From assembly GCF_030284385.1 (NCBI RefSeq), contig NZ_CP127221.1, positions 1,798,001 to 1,862,000 of the forward strand: a DNA stretch of 64,000 nucleotides. Reading direction: 5' to 3'. Shown piece after piece: positions 8,149 to 16,910 of this stretch (its first letter is position 1; each line of letters starts with the position of its first letter). The notes under the pieces were generated by a model. The model did no database searches and was not told the origin of the DNA. It was given only the letters and a program-made list of their open reading frames with translations. This DNA comes from Altererythrobacter rubellus. GTDB lineage: Bacteria; Pseudomonadota; Alphaproteobacteria; Sphingomonadales; Sphingomonadaceae. The position numbers and the translations under genes were made by a program.

Positions 8149-8928
8149 TTACACATCCACAAGCGCGGCTTTCAACGCCTCGCGTTTGGCCGCATCGACG
8201 TCCAGAACCTGCTCCAAGTAAGCTTCGGTTGATCCGAAACGCTCTTTGACTGAACGCCGCGCCGCTTCGAGAAATTCGGCGTCAACTCCCATCAACACGC
8301 GCACCGTCGCTTCATCGATCCCGCCATATTTGTCGCCCATCAGCTCCATGCCATGGCGAATACGCTCTTCATTGCGCGGCGAGTGATTGGTGAGCAGGTA
8401 ATCCTCCATCGCATCATCAGGATGCACGCCCAAGATGTGATGGAGAAGATCGACAGCGATCCCGGTGCGATCCTTGCCCGCTGCGCAGTGAACCAAGCTG
8501 GCGCTCTCTCCCTCTGTCAATACGGAAAAATAACGCTTGAGAACCCAATTCACGCCTTCGCGATCGGGCAGCGCACCATACAGGTCTACCATCGCCTGAT
8601 GCGCGTTTGCCGCATCAACATTGCCTTGGGCTGCCTCCAGATGCGGAGCGAGCCCGGCCGTCTCGCCAGAGAAATAGATCACCTCTCCGTCAAAGCCTTC
8701 AGGTCGCTTGCATGTGTGCCGTTCTCGCTCGCTATCGCCGCGCAAGTCGATCACATAGCGCAAATCCAGCGCTTCGACCGTCGCCAGGTCATGCTCCCCT
8801 GCCTCGGCATGATGGCCAGAGCGAAACAATAGCCCAGTTTTGACCTTTCCGCCTCCGGCAACGGCATATCCGCCATAGTCACGCAGGTTGTGGATGGCAT
8901 TGGTCGGCAAGAAGCGGTCACGAATCAT
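8149..8928 (-). CDS. Tyrosine-protein phosphatase (tyrosine/serine phosphatase family)
   Basis: A 259-residue phosphatase. The catalytic P-loop is HCAAGKDRTG with the nucleophile at Cys148. The N terminus IHNLRDYGGY and a DLRGDSER segment near 61-68 are typical of the MptpB-like phosphatase family, which can act on phosphotyrosine, phosphoserine and phosphoinositides. The ATG at 8928, with CAAGG just upstream, is chosen over a start at 9069 because the extra 47 residues do not look like the family. No partner gene suggests the substrate; trxB is 77 bp downstream. Confidence 0.82.
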   Translation of the reverse strand: MIRDRFLPTNAIHNLRDYGGYAVAGGGKVKTGLLFRSGHHAEAGEHDLATVEALDLRYVIDLRGDSERERHTCKRPEGFDGEVIYFSGETAGLAPHLEAAQGNVDAANAHQAMVDLYGALPDREGVNWVLKRYFSVLTEGESASLVHCAAGKDRTGIAVDLLHHILGVHPDDAMEDYLLTNHSPRNEERIRHGMELMGDKYGGIDEATVRVLMGVDAEFLEAARRSVKERFGSTEAYLEQVLDVDAAKREALKAALVDV

Positions 8929-9134
8929 GCCTTGACTGGTGGCAGCCTTCGTGGGGTGCGGCAAGCTCAACCGCTCATCTGATGAAGGGCGCGCGGCAAA
9001 GTAGTGTGAGCCCAAACGCCAAACATCTCCTCGAGCTAATCTGGATTGGACCCCATGGCTGGCAACCATGTTAGAGATGGACGAGCTGATGGGCTAAGCC
9101 TGTGTCTGGACAGAGCCAAGTCCGCGAATTCGCT

Positions 9135-10040
9135 CTACCCCTTGCCCTTAGTTTTGGTGTTACCCTTCTTCGCATTGGCCTCGATAAATTCGATAATCTG
9201 GCCGGCAATATCTTTGCCGGTTGCGGTCTCGATGCCTTCTAGTCCGGGCGAGCTGTTTACTTCCATGATAACTGGGCCATGATTGCTGCGCAGCAGGTCC
9301 ACTCCGCAGACATTCAGCCCCATCGCCTTCGCCGCACGGACGGCGGTTGAACGTTCTTCCGGGGTGATCTTGATGAGGCGCGCGCTACCGCCGCGGTGTA
9401 GGTTGCTGCGAAACTCTCCCTCGGCCCCTTGGCGCTTCATTGCGGCGACCACCTTGCCACCGACCACGAGACAGCGGATGTCCGAACCGCCAGCTTCCTT
9501 GATGAATTCCTGCACCATAATGTTCACATTTGCGCCGCGGAACGCCTCGATAATCGACGCGCCACCCTTCAGCGTTTCGGCAAGGACCACACCGATACCC
9601 TGTGTCCCTTCAAGCAGTTTGATGACTACCGGCGGTCCATTCACAGCCTTGATAATCTGCTCGGCTTGCTTTGGATCGTTGGCATATGCCGTCAGTGGCA
9701 GGCCGAGGCCGTATTTCGCCATAATCTGGGTAGACCGGAGCTTGTCCCGGCTGCGACCAATCGCGACACTTTCGTTGAGTGACCAGACTCCGCCCATTTC
9801 GAACTGACGCAGAACGGCCAATCCATAGTTGGTGATCGACGCTCCGATGCGCGGGATGACGGCATCATACCCCTTCAGCGTTTCTCCACGATACATGACA
9901 GTGGGTCGGTGACTGGCGATATTCACTGTGCAGCGGGTAGTGTTGAGAATATCGAGTGTATGCCCGCGCTCCTCCGCAGCGCTGACCAGCCGCTGGTGAG
10001 AATAGAGGCTGGGATTTCGCGCTAGCATGGCAATTTTCAT
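9135..10040 (-). CDS. rimK: RimK-type glutamate ligase, ribosomal protein S6 modification
   Basis: A 301-residue ATP-grasp ligase that adds glutamate residues to the C terminus of ribosomal protein S6 in E. coli and Pseudomonas. The pre-ATP-grasp domain (about 1-100) is followed by the ATP-grasp core with [25 protein letters not shown], and the metal-binding end [15 protein letters not shown]. The C-terminal tail is lysine-rich ([11 protein letters not shown]). It starts 5 bp after the rimB stop, so it is in one operon with rimB and the beta-propeller lipoprotein gene. In Pseudomonas, RimB is reported to act with RimK, which supports the assignment here. Confidence 0.92.
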   Translation of the reverse strand: MKIAMLARNPSLYSHQRLVSAAEERGHTLDILNTTRCTVNIASHRPTVMYRGETLKGYDAVIPRIGASITNYGLAVLRQFEMGGVWSLNESVAIGRSRDKLRSTQIMAKYGLGLPLTAYANDPKQAEQIIKAVNGPPVVIKLLEGTQGIGVVLAETLKGGASIIEAFRGANVNIMVQEFIKEAGGSDIRCLVVGGKVVAAMKRQGAEGEFRSNLHRGGSARLIKITPEERSTAVRAAKAMGLNVCGVDLLRSNHGPVIMEVNSSPGLEGIETATGKDIAGQIIEFIEANAKKGNTKTKGKG

Positions 10041-10045
10041 AAGAA

Positions 10046-10516
10046 TTATCCTCTGCTTTTCAGCAATTTACGCTCGTGCAAGGGCGATTGGAGATAGGAG
10101 CGGCTCGGTTCGACCAGAAACCTGCGCCGTAATGCGGTCCGCCCGATCAGTATCGGGAATTTCATGTCTGATCGGTCAGCAAGGCTGAATTCAGCACGGA
10201 AGTTATGGCTTCCCAGTGTTAAAGCGGTTTTGATGATAAAACGTGTCTGCCCGTCGCCATTCGAGCTTGTAATGATACGGCGATCTGCGCGTGGGACTTC
10301 GCATGTAACCGGCTCGCTGCGGCCTTCACCCAGATCGAGTAGAAAGCGTACCCAGCGTTGGCCATCGCGATCAAACCGCTCGATCTCGGTTGCGTGAAGC
10401 GAAGATGTCCGGGCGCCAGTATCAATCTTGGCTGGGATGCGCGCCGATACAAGATCGGGCAGACCGACCAGTTCACGCCATCCGACAATGGCCGGTTCAG
10501 GGCGACTTGCAGCCAA
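10046..10516 (-). CDS. rimB: RimB-type retropepsin-like protein (often called ATP-dependent zinc protease)
   Basis: A 156-residue protein with the aspartic-protease-like motif [12 protein letters not shown] (Asp32). A C-terminal segment, [25 protein letters not shown], is typical of this family. It is found next to rimK in several proteobacteria and is thought to control or reverse S6 glutamylation. The start is TTG at 10516, immediately after the TAG stop of the upstream gene (TAGTTG). A GGGAGC sequence inside the upstream gene serves as the ribosome-binding site, which implies coupled translation. Its proteolytic activity in this organism is inferred from family, not shown. Confidence 0.85.
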   Translation of the reverse strand: MAASRPEPAIVGWRELVGLPDLVSARIPAKIDTGARTSSLHATEIERFDRDGQRWVRFLLDLGEGRSEPVTCEVPRADRRIITSSNGDGQTRFIIKTALTLGSHNFRAEFSLADRSDMKFPILIGRTALRRRFLVEPSRSYLQSPLHERKLLKSRG

Positions 10517-11539
10517 CTATCTTGCTCCCAAAATCGCTAGACCATCGCCGCCGTCGCCGACATCCAATCGCCTCAGCACTTCACCGGAGGTGAAATCGAC
10601 TTCAGCCACGGTATCGCTTGCGGTTTCAGCGACATACACGCGCTCGCCATCATTCGACCACAGGATCGTAACCTGGAAACGATCTTCGGCTTCCTCTGGG
10701 CTGGAAACAGAAATCTTGCGCACGACTTCGCGTTTGTCCAGGTCGATCACTGTCAGACCGCCATCCATCAGGTCGGACGTGACGGCAAAGTCACCTTGCG
10801 GCCGGATAGCCAATCGCAGCGGAAACGCTCCGGTCTTTAATGTGGTACGCACCGCCATAGTATCAGGATCGAGCTCATAAGCTTCGTTCGATCCGCGCGC
10901 TGACACCCACAGCGCCGTCCCATCCGGCGACAATGCAATGCCCTCTGGCTCTTCCCCGACAGTGACCGACATCGGAGCGCGGCGTGTCCGCAAGTCGATC
11001 CGTGTGACGGTCTTCGAACCCAGATCAGTGGTCCAGGCATGCCGTGAATCGGGGGCCACGACCAGCATGTGCGTACCGAGTTTGCCCGACGAATACTCGA
11101 AGGTCTTCGCATCACCCAGCGGATCGCGGATCCAGAAGATCGACTGCCGCCCCTCAGCGGTAGAATAGAGATCGCCATTCGCATGCCATACGATGCCGTG
11201 TGGACGAGCATTCTCGCCCAGATCAATGCTGCGGACCTTTTCCAATGTGTCGGTCGCAAAGATGTCGACTGTAGTACCGCCATAGCATGCCAGGGCGACA
11301 TGTTGACCATCAGGCGAAGTCGCCAGTTCATGCGGATTTTTGCAACTGTCGAGCCGCGACACTTCCACGCCTGTTGCCAGGTCAACCTTGGACAAAGTGT
11401 CGCCGAATTTGTTGGCGACAAAAAGCGTACCTGACGCAGGGCTTGCTGCATCACTGGAGTTCGCAGCCGGGCCAACCTCGACCGGCGAACAGCCAACAAT
11501 CATCAAGGCGGTGCAGAGGGCATGGAGTTTTGCCTTCAT
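10517..11539 (-). CDS. YVTN-type beta-propeller lipoprotein
   Basis: A 340-residue lipoprotein: MKAKLHALCTALMIVGC gives a signal peptide with the lipobox IVGC. The rest is a series of about six or seven blades with repeated patterns such as GTLFVANKFGDTLSKVDL, ELATSPDGQHVALAC and GIALSPDGTALWVS, the YVTN/lactonase-like propeller. A GTG at 11542 lies directly before the ATG at 11539; the ATG is preferred. The function is unknown; such propellers usually bind proteins or small ligands in the periplasm. Its stop abuts the TTG start of rimB, so it is the first gene of that operon, which is an unexpected partner for a cytoplasmic ribosome-modification pair. Confidence 0.8.
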   Translation of the reverse strand: MKAKLHALCTALMIVGCSPVEVGPAANSSDAASPASGTLFVANKFGDTLSKVDLATGVEVSRLDSCKNPHELATSPDGQHVALACYGGTTVDIFATDTLEKVRSIDLGENARPHGIVWHANGDLYSTAEGRQSIFWIRDPLGDAKTFEYSSGKLGTHMLVVAPDSRHAWTTDLGSKTVTRIDLRTRRAPMSVTVGEEPEGIALSPDGTALWVSARGSNEAYELDPDTMAVRTTLKTGAFPLRLAIRPQGDFAVTSDLMDGGLTVIDLDKREVVRKISVSSPEEAEDRFQVTILWSNDGERVYVAETASDTVAEVDFTSGEVLRRLDVGDGGDGLAILGAR

Positions 11540-11853
11540 CACAATTCTCTCACTTTGGTCCAGCCGTTACGGAATGCAGGCCCCCTACAGCATTTGTCCC
11601 ATCCATCCCAAGCGGATTCGCGGGGCAAACGGCGATTGCGAGAAAATCACAACAAGCATGGAACCATCCCTTTCTCTCGTGGCTATTTGACCACGGGCCA
11701 GGCCCCTCTGGCGTGCGACAAGAAAACGCACGTGATGTCGGACCGTACCGACTTCGGTCGAGTGGGGTCCGTTATGCGACCTCTCCAAAGACCGCAGTCG
11801 ATGATGATTATAACATTCCCCGCGTGGGGGCAGACATTCTTTTGGAGACCAAA
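11540..11853. other. Divergent intergenic region without a gene
   Basis: About 310 bp between the divergently transcribed propeller lipoprotein and the NTF2-like lipoprotein; no convincing coding frame. It contains a two-part hairpin: outer arms CGGACC/GGTCCG (11739-11744 and 11766-11771) and inner arms ACCG/CGGT (11747-11750 and 11755-11758). Promoters for both genes must lie here but I cannot fix them. Confidence 0.5.
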
Positions 11854-12414
11854 ATGCGCAAGATCGTAATGGTACCTGCGATTGCAGCGGCTAGCCTTGC
11901 TGTTGCAGCCTGTGGTGGCGAAGCAACCACTGAAGCTAATGCTGGTGCAGCACCGATCACAGCTGAAGAAGTAGCAGCGGCTCAGCAAGGCTGGGGCGAA
12001 GGCATCGTTAATATCGGCAAGGTTCACAGCGAAGGTGGTGACGTTGCTGCCGCAGCGACAGACCACATCAACACATTCTACGCCTACGAAGATGGCGCTG
12101 ACGTACTGTTCAAGCCGACTCTGGCTGCCGAAGACCAGTTCCGCGGCGATTTCGGCGAAGCGCTGAGCTACTTCATCGGCACCGAAGGCACGGAAGATGG
12201 CGGCTTCGCAATCGCACCTTACACAAACGTGCGGTGGGAAAACGAAGGAACCATCACTGACGGTGACAGCGCGCTGGCGATGGGCAATTACTACTTCACC
12301 GGCACAGACGGCAATGAAACCAAGGTTGAATACACCTTCGGCTACATGCGCAATGAAGCTGGCGACGTGGTGATTAACCTGCACCACTCGTCGCTGCCAT
12401 TCAGCGCAGAATAA
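11854..12414 (+). CDS. Lipoprotein with NTF2-like (SnoaL/CaMKII-association type) domain
   Basis: A 186-residue protein. The N terminus MRKIVMVPAIAAASLAVAAC is a signal peptide ending in a lipobox (Cys20), so it is a lipoprotein. The mature part (AAAQQGWGEGIVNIGKV, then SYFIGTEGTEDGGFAIAPY, then ETKVEYTFGYMRN and HHSSLPF) resembles NTF2-like domains such as the CaMKII association domain; the ligand is unknown. The start at ATG 11854 is fixed by TTGGAGACC just upstream; a longer frame from about 11287 has no such support. It is followed by two hairpins that look like its terminator. Codon use is regular, suggesting good expression. Confidence 0.72.
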   Translation: MRKIVMVPAIAAASLAVAACGGEATTEANAGAAPITAEEVAAAQQGWGEGIVNIGKVHSEGGDVAAAATDHINTFYAYEDGADVLFKPTLAAEDQFRGDFGEALSYFIGTEGTEDGGFAIAPYTNVRWENEGTITDGDSALAMGNYYFTGTDGNETKVEYTFGYMRNEAGDVVINLHHSSLPFSAE

Positions 12415-12429
12415 ACGCTGAACAGCGAG

Positions 12430-12490
12430 CCTGCCAATAAGGCAGGATATTGGCCCCCGTCGCGCAAAGTTGCGGCGGGACTCTTATTTT
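12430..12490 (+). terminator. Two hairpins after the NTF2-like lipoprotein gene
   Basis: CCTGCC-AATAA-GGCAGG (12430-12446) is followed by CCCGTCGC/GCGGCGGG (12456-12463 with 12472-12479) and a T-rich run ending in ATTTT. The second hairpin with its tail is a reasonable rho-independent terminator for the plus-strand gene. Confidence 0.55.
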
Positions 12491-12493
12491 GCT

Positions 12494-12943
12494 TCATGTC
12501 TTGGGACGATTAACAAGTCGGGCGCAAAGCGCGGCGAGCACTCCAAAAAAGGTAACATAGAACGCAGCAAACTTGATCGGCTGAGCCGTCGCAGCCGTAG
12601 CTGCCATCCAGTCAACGCCTTCGTTTTGCAGCATCTGAGCGAACTGCAGGATAGTTTCCAGATAGTCGCTGATCAGGAAGACAACGGCGGCCGCTGCTAT
12701 AAATCCGCCAAGAAGCCGAAACAGTGCGTTTCCGGACCGATAGAAACTTCGTCCGGCAACAAAGCTCCCCCAGCCATAAACCGCAATGAACACAAAGTCC
12801 GCGATCATGCCGTAGATGACTGCATTGCGCAGGCCGTTGGCGCGCCAGTCTGCTTGAATGGTATTGACCATTTCCGCAGTACCGGCACCCTGATGATCGA
12901 CGATATTGTATTGGCTCGCATCGCCGGCGAGCGCGCCCAACAC
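12494..12943 (-). CDS. Hypothetical membrane protein (start codon uncertain)
   Basis: I do not recognise the family. The listed frame from GTG at 12943 gives 149 residues with hydrophobic segments at about 42-64, 75-95 and 122-143. In-frame codons upstream of the GTG continue as KPPLKFWLSGLGIFGIFI, a basic start followed by a clean membrane segment, back to an ATA at 13000-12998 and then to a stop. The natural protein therefore seems to start at that ATA (169 residues, four membrane segments). The ATA lies 6 bp after the hydrolase stop, which suggests the last gene of a coupled run. Confidence 0.65.
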   Translation of the reverse strand: MLGALAGDASQYNIVDHQGAGTAEMVNTIQADWRANGLRNAVIYGMIADFVFIAVYGWGSFVAGRSFYRSGNALFRLLGGFIAAAAVVFLISDYLETILQFAQMLQNEGVDWMAATAATAQPIKFAAFYVTFFGVLAALCARLVNRPKT

Positions 12944-13006
12944 GATGAATATTCCAAATATTCCGAGGCCAGAGAGCCAAAACTTGAGAGGGGGCTTTAT
13001 CTTAGG

Positions 13007-13759
13007 TTATGCCGTCTCCTGAAGCCAGTTAGCGATCACATCGCCCATTTCGGGCTTGGTTGCGCTCATCAAATGATTGCCCGGCGTTTCAACGAATGTC
13101 GCATCTGGCAGCATGCCAGCAAGCTCTTCCGCCGATCCATTATCGCGGTCTTCCTCACCACATACCACCAGCGTCGGGACCGTGACATTGGCAAGCATCG
13201 CAAGATCAAGATCAGGCATGGTGTCGAGCAAAAGGCGAGCCGCGACCCGGTTCACGCCCTGAGACTTCAGAAACTGACGCGAATAGTAAGCTGGATCGTC
13301 TTTTCCGATCGTGTCGAATTCATCAATCACGCGTTTGAAAAAGGCTGAGCGCTTGTTCCACTCGCCTAGCCCCGCTGTGCCCATCCCGCCGACAATCAAC
13401 CGTGAGGGATTGAGCACGCCATGCGCCACCGCATGCAGCGAAGTGCGCGCGCCAAGTGAAAATCCGCCGAGAACATAGTCCTCAAGCTCCAGATGCTCGA
13501 TCAATGCCGCAACATCACGCACCAGGACATTTTGCGGATAGCTGTCGGGATCGGTCGGGCTTTCGCTTTCCCCATGCACGCGGAAATCGAGCATGATCGC
13601 TTCGTACCCAGCCTCGGCGATCTTTGCGTCATGCCCCCATTTGATCCAGTTCATATCCGCGCTGGAAAACAACCCGTGCAGCAGTACCACGGGCGGTCCT
13701 TCGCCCGTACGGTGAACGGCAAGCTTGGTGCAGTCGAAGCTTTCAAAATAGTCCGTCAT
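13007..13759 (-). CDS. Alpha/beta hydrolase
   Basis: A 250-residue hydrolase. The oxyanion-hole motif is LLHGLFSS (27-34), the nucleophile elbow GGFSLGA with Ser101, the acid is probably in CGEEDRDNG, and the catalytic His is in TPGNHLMS. The substrate is unknown. The start is ATG at 13759, which overlaps the TGA of the GFA gene as ATGA; a longer reading to 13852 would run through the end of that gene and is unlikely. It belongs to a four-gene coupled series (isomerase, GFA protein, hydrolase, membrane protein) on the minus strand. Confidence 0.85.
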   Translation of the reverse strand: MTDYFESFDCTKLAVHRTGEGPPVVLLHGLFSSADMNWIKWGHDAKIAEAGYEAIMLDFRVHGESESPTDPDSYPQNVLVRDVAALIEHLELEDYVLGGFSLGARTSLHAVAHGVLNPSRLIVGGMGTAGLGEWNKRSAFFKRVIDEFDTIGKDDPAYYSRQFLKSQGVNRVAARLLLDTMPDLDLAMLANVTVPTLVVCGEEDRDNGSAEELAGMLPDATFVETPGNHLMSATKPEMGDVIANWLQETA

Positions 13760-14208
13760 TCTTCGCGTCCGCCGCTCCAGAGCATCTCCCATTCGTCCGG
13801 CGCTGTCGGCTGCGTTAGCCACACGGGCAATTCCTCTCCTAGATGAAGCCACGGTTGCTTGCGACTGACCCAGAGGTGCCCGGTCAACTGCAGAGCGGAC
13901 GTGTCGTCAAGCGTACCCGCCTTGATCGTGACCTTCCCCGGCCTGCTTTTGCCTTCATGATAGATCCGGCTGCCGCAACTGGGGCAAAAATAACAATCGG
14001 TTTGAGCGCCGCTATCGGCGGTCTTGGTATAGCTGCCCAGCTCGCCCTCAACGGTCAGGTTCGTCGTATCCATGGACAGTGAGATACCAAACGCGCTTGA
14101 CGATTGCTTCTGACAATCAAGGCAATGGCAGGCGTACCCCTTAGCCTCAGCCTTTGCGCGATAGGTCACAGCGCCGCACTGGCACCGCCCAGTCAGAATA
14201 GCTGTCAT
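13756..14208 (-). CDS. GFA/CENP-V family zinc protein
   Basis: A 150-residue protein of the family named after glutathione-dependent formaldehyde-activating enzyme. Zinc ligands are visible as GRCQCG near the N terminus, ACHCLDCQK, and CPSCGSRIY. Most members have no proven activity; a link to glutathione adducts is a family-level expectation. The ATG at 14208 overlaps the TGA of the upstream isomerase gene (ATGA), and its own stop overlaps the hydrolase start in the same way. Pairing with a 2-hydroxychromene-2-carboxylate isomerase-like protein, also glutathione-linked, suggests a small detoxification unit, but this is inference. Confidence 0.85.
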   Translation of the reverse strand: MTAILTGRCQCGAVTYRAKAEAKGYACHCLDCQKQSSSAFGISLSMDTTNLTVEGELGSYTKTADSGAQTDCYFCPSCGSRIYHEGKSRPGKVTIKAGTLDDTSALQLTGHLWVSRKQPWLHLGEELPVWLTQPTAPDEWEMLWSGGREE

Positions 14209-14852
14209 CGCTTGGTCAGCCCTTTTTGCTCCATGCGCCATTTCGCCATTTCGATCCGGTCCTGCCCGAAGAAGGGTTCGCCCTCAAACACCAGCGTCGG
14301 CACCCCCCAATGACCAGCGGCCGCCAACGCATCTTGGTTCGCGGCGATTTCCGCGTCGAGTTCCTCTGTCCGAGCTGCCGCCTCGGCATCCAGCTCGTCC
14401 AGATCCAGCCCTGCACGTTTGACCGCTTCAGCCAGATGGTCACCCTCGTGCCAATTATCGACTTCACCTGACCAGATGATCTTGGACACTTCGTCGGCGA
14501 AAGCGATACCTTTGCCGCGCCTTTGAGCCGCCTGCCCCATACGCGTCAGCCGGTAGATGTAAGGCTGCTCGTCAGACACTTTGCGTGTCATCATGTCCTG
14601 CACCACCGGGTCAGGGCGCGGCCAACGATAGGGAGTTCCCAGCATCTGAGCCGAACGCGCGGAATCTATGAAGATGTATCGGCCCTGCAAGGCGTTGGTG
14701 AACAGGATGTCGGGATCGCGGATCGCGATCGGATATACCGGCCGCAGCGCGATATCGACATTGTGAGTCTCAGACAGTTCGCTATATCGCCCTATGGCGA
14801 GATAGCTGTAAGGCGAACGAAAGCTGAAATAGAGATCTGCAGTCAGTGTCAT
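14205..14852 (-). CDS. 2-hydroxychromene-2-carboxylate isomerase-like DsbA-family protein
   Basis: A 215-residue thioredoxin-fold protein of the DsbA/kappa-GST group. The N-terminal LYFSFRSPYSYLA carries Ser in place of the catalytic Cys, as in glutathione-dependent isomerases of naphthalene breakdown. GHWGVPTLVFEGEPFFGQDR near the C terminus is the cis-Pro/GSH-binding region. In genomes without aromatic degradation genes the real substrate is unknown. The start is ATG at 14852; six extra residues from an upstream ATG at 14870 are less likely. It is the first of four overlapping minus-strand genes. Confidence 0.85.
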   Translation of the reverse strand: MTLTADLYFSFRSPYSYLAIGRYSELSETHNVDIALRPVYPIAIRDPDILFTNALQGRYIFIDSARSAQMLGTPYRWPRPDPVVQDMMTRKVSDEQPYIYRLTRMGQAAQRRGKGIAFADEVSKIIWSGEVDNWHEGDHLAEAVKRAGLDLDELDAEAAARTEELDAEIAANQDALAAAGHWGVPTLVFEGEPFFGQDRIEMAKWRMEQKGLTKR

Positions 14853-14900
14853 GCAGAACTTGTGCCGCATTCATAGACACTCGTCACCCCTTGAAATGCG

Positions 14901-15926
14901 TCACCCCTTCTTGAGATGCGTGCGGCCGAGCAGTTCGGCAATCTGAACAGCATTCAGCGCCGCGCCTTTGCGCAGATTGTCTGACACGCACCAAAGCGTC
15001 AGGCCATTCTCTACCGTCGGGTCTTCGCGAACCCGGCTGACATAGGTAGCGCCATCGCCTGCGCATTCGACCGGGGTGACGTATCCGCCGTCCTCGCGCT
15101 TGTCGACCAGCATAACGCCCGGCGCCTCACGCAGGATTTCCATCGCTCGTTCGGCTGAAAGCTCATTCTCGAATTCGATATTGATCGCTTCGGAATGGCC
15201 AACGAACACCGGCACGCGCACACATGTGGCAGTCAGTTTGATCTTGGGGTCCAGAATCTTCTTGGTCTCGACCACCATCTTCCATTCTTCCTTGGTCGCT
15301 CCATCGTCCAGGAAGACATCGATATGCGGGATCACGTTAAAGGCGATCTGCTTGGTGAACTTTTCCGCTTCAACGGGGTCACCAACAAAGATTGCGCGGC
15401 TCTGCTGGAAAAGCTCGTCCATTCCGGCCTTTCCTGCGCCTGACACGGACTGATAGGTCGAAACAACGACACGCTTGATCGTCGCCGCATCGTGCAGCGG
15501 CTTTAGCGCGACAACCATTTGCGCAGTCGAGCAATTGGGGTTCGCGATGATGTTGCGTTTCGAATAGTCGTCGATCGCTTCCGGATTGACCTCTGGGACG
15601 ATCAGCGGAACGTCCGGATCCATCCGGTAGAGAGAGCTGTTGTCAATCACCACACAGCCTGCCGCCGCAGCCTTGAGCGCATATTCCTTCGCCGGGCCGC
15701 TGCCAGCCGCGAACAGCGCAATATCCCAGCCCGCCCAGTCAAAATGCTCAATGTTCCTGCATTTGAGCATCTTGCCGGTGTCGCCGAATTCCACCTCTGT
15801 CCCGTTCGAGCGCGACGATGCGACTGCCGCGACCTCATCACACGGAAACTCGCGCTCTGCGAGGATCTGCATCATTTCGCGCCCGACATTGCCTGTCGCG
15901 CCAACAACTGCCACCCGATAACCCAA
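14901..15926 (-). CDS. asd: Aspartate-semialdehyde dehydrogenase
   Basis: A 341-residue enzyme that reduces aspartyl phosphate to aspartate semialdehyde, a precursor of lysine, diaminopimelate, threonine, methionine and here also carboxyspermidine. The NADP-binding VVGATGNVG (7-15), the catalytic Cys132 in NPNCST, a substrate-binding TYQSVSGAG segment and the catalytic His in VGHSEAINIE are all present. The start is TTG at 15926 with GGAGA nine bases upstream; the nearby ATG at 15932 is directly followed by a stop. It is divergent from the hydrolase gene at 16002. Confidence 0.95.
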   Translation of the reverse strand: MGYRVAVVGATGNVGREMMQILAEREFPCDEVAAVASSRSNGTEVEFGDTGKMLKCRNIEHFDWAGWDIALFAAGSGPAKEYALKAAAAGCVVIDNSSLYRMDPDVPLIVPEVNPEAIDDYSKRNIIANPNCSTAQMVVALKPLHDAATIKRVVVSTYQSVSGAGKAGMDELFQQSRAIFVGDPVEAEKFTKQIAFNVIPHIDVFLDDGATKEEWKMVVETKKILDPKIKLTATCVRVPVFVGHSEAINIEFENELSAERAMEILREAPGVMLVDKREDGGYVTPVECAGDGATYVSRVREDPTVENGLTLWCVSDNLRKGAALNAVQIAELLGRTHLKKG

Positions 15927-16001
15927 TTACATTCTCCGTCGCATAAAATTGCTTGCACACCCCGCTGCCGCGACTAGCCCTGCATAGCAAGAGGAAAACC
16001 T

Positions 16002-16910
16002 ATGCATGCCAATACAGCCGAATGGCGCGGTCGCGCGAACTATTTCACCTTTGAGGGACACCAGATCGCCTATTGGACCGGCGGTGAGGGTCCCCCCCTC
16101 CTGCTTGTCCATGGTTTCCCAACCTGCGCATGGGATTGGGAACCTGTGTGGGAAGAGCTTTCCAAACATTACAGCCTGATCGCGTGCGACATGTTGGGCT
16201 TCGGCTTGTCGGCAAAACCCCGCTCAGGCTATTCGATCCACCTTCAAACAGATCTTCAGGAAGCACTGCTCTCACACCTCAAAGTTAGTGAGTGGGATGC
16301 GCTCGTGCATGATTACGGCGTGTCGGTGGGGCAGGAATTGCTGGCCCGAAACGTCGACGGTACTGGCGCAACCGGATTGGGTCAGATGATATTCCTCAAC
16401 GGGGGCATATTTCCGGATCAGCACCGCCCGCGGCCAATCCAAAAACTGGGCACTTCGCCCATGGGCTTTATCGTCAGCCGATTGCTGAACCGAAAGGGTT
16501 TCGGGAAGAGCTTCTCAGAAGTTTTCGGCCCAGACACTCAGCCGAGCGAAGCCGAACTGGACAGCTTTTGGGAATTCATTAACGAGCATGACGGAAACCT
16601 GATCTTCCACAAACTGCTGCACTACATCGCCGATCGCCGCGAACATGAGGCGCGCTGGGTGGGCGCGTTAGAACATTCGCAAGCGCGCATCGGCCTGATC
16701 AACGGTGCACTTGATCCGGTGTCCGGAGAACACGCCTATCGCAAATGGCGCGACGTGTTGCCCAATGCGCGCAACCATTTACTGCCCAAAATCGGGCACT
16801 ATCCCCAGGTGGAAGCTCCCGACGAGGTCGCAGCCAAGGTGCTTGAATGGTTGGCGGAAACCCCGCGCCCTATTCGGGCGGAGTCACGCCGTGCCGTTCG
16901 AGGAAGTTGA
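16002..16910 (+). CDS. Alpha/beta hydrolase of the haloalkane dehalogenase/epoxide hydrolase type
   Basis: A 302-residue hydrolase. It has LLVHGFPT (34-41) as the oxyanion region, Asp104 in LVHDYGVSVG at the nucleophile position, and the catalytic His in IGHYPQVEAP. An Asp nucleophile points to haloalkane dehalogenase or epoxide hydrolase chemistry rather than an esterase. The WDWEP segment after the oxyanion motif fits as well. The substrate cannot be assigned. The 3' end overlaps the converging peptidase gene by 41 bp. AAGAGGAAAA before the ATG is a fair ribosome-binding site. Confidence 0.82.
   Translation: MHANTAEWRGRANYFTFEGHQIAYWTGGEGPPLLLVHGFPTCAWDWEPVWEELSKHYSLIACDMLGFGLSAKPRSGYSIHLQTDLQEALLSHLKVSEWDALVHDYGVSVGQELLARNVDGTGATGLGQMIFLNGGIFPDQHRPRPIQKLGTSPMGFIVSRLLNRKGFGKSFSEVFGPDTQPSEAELDSFWEFINEHDGNLIFHKLLHYIADRREHEARWVGALEHSQARIGLINGALDPVSGEHAYRKWRDVLPNARNHLLPKIGHYPQVEAPDEVAAKVLEWLAETPRPIRAESRRAVRGS

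Noticed and set aside
8929..9069. A longer N terminus for the tyrosine phosphatase
   Set aside because: The additional 47 residues show no family pattern, and the ATG at 8928 has a suitable ribosome-binding site.
11287..11853. An upstream extension of the NTF2-like lipoprotein
   Set aside because: It has no homology-like pattern and overlaps the propeller gene; the signal peptide and ribosome-binding site fix the start at 11854.
11854..12414. Annotation as phosphoribosyl-AMP cyclohydrolase, which I recall for similar proteins
   Set aside because: The protein is an exported lipoprotein with an NTF2-like pattern and none of the zinc-binding motifs of HisI; that name would be a propagated error.
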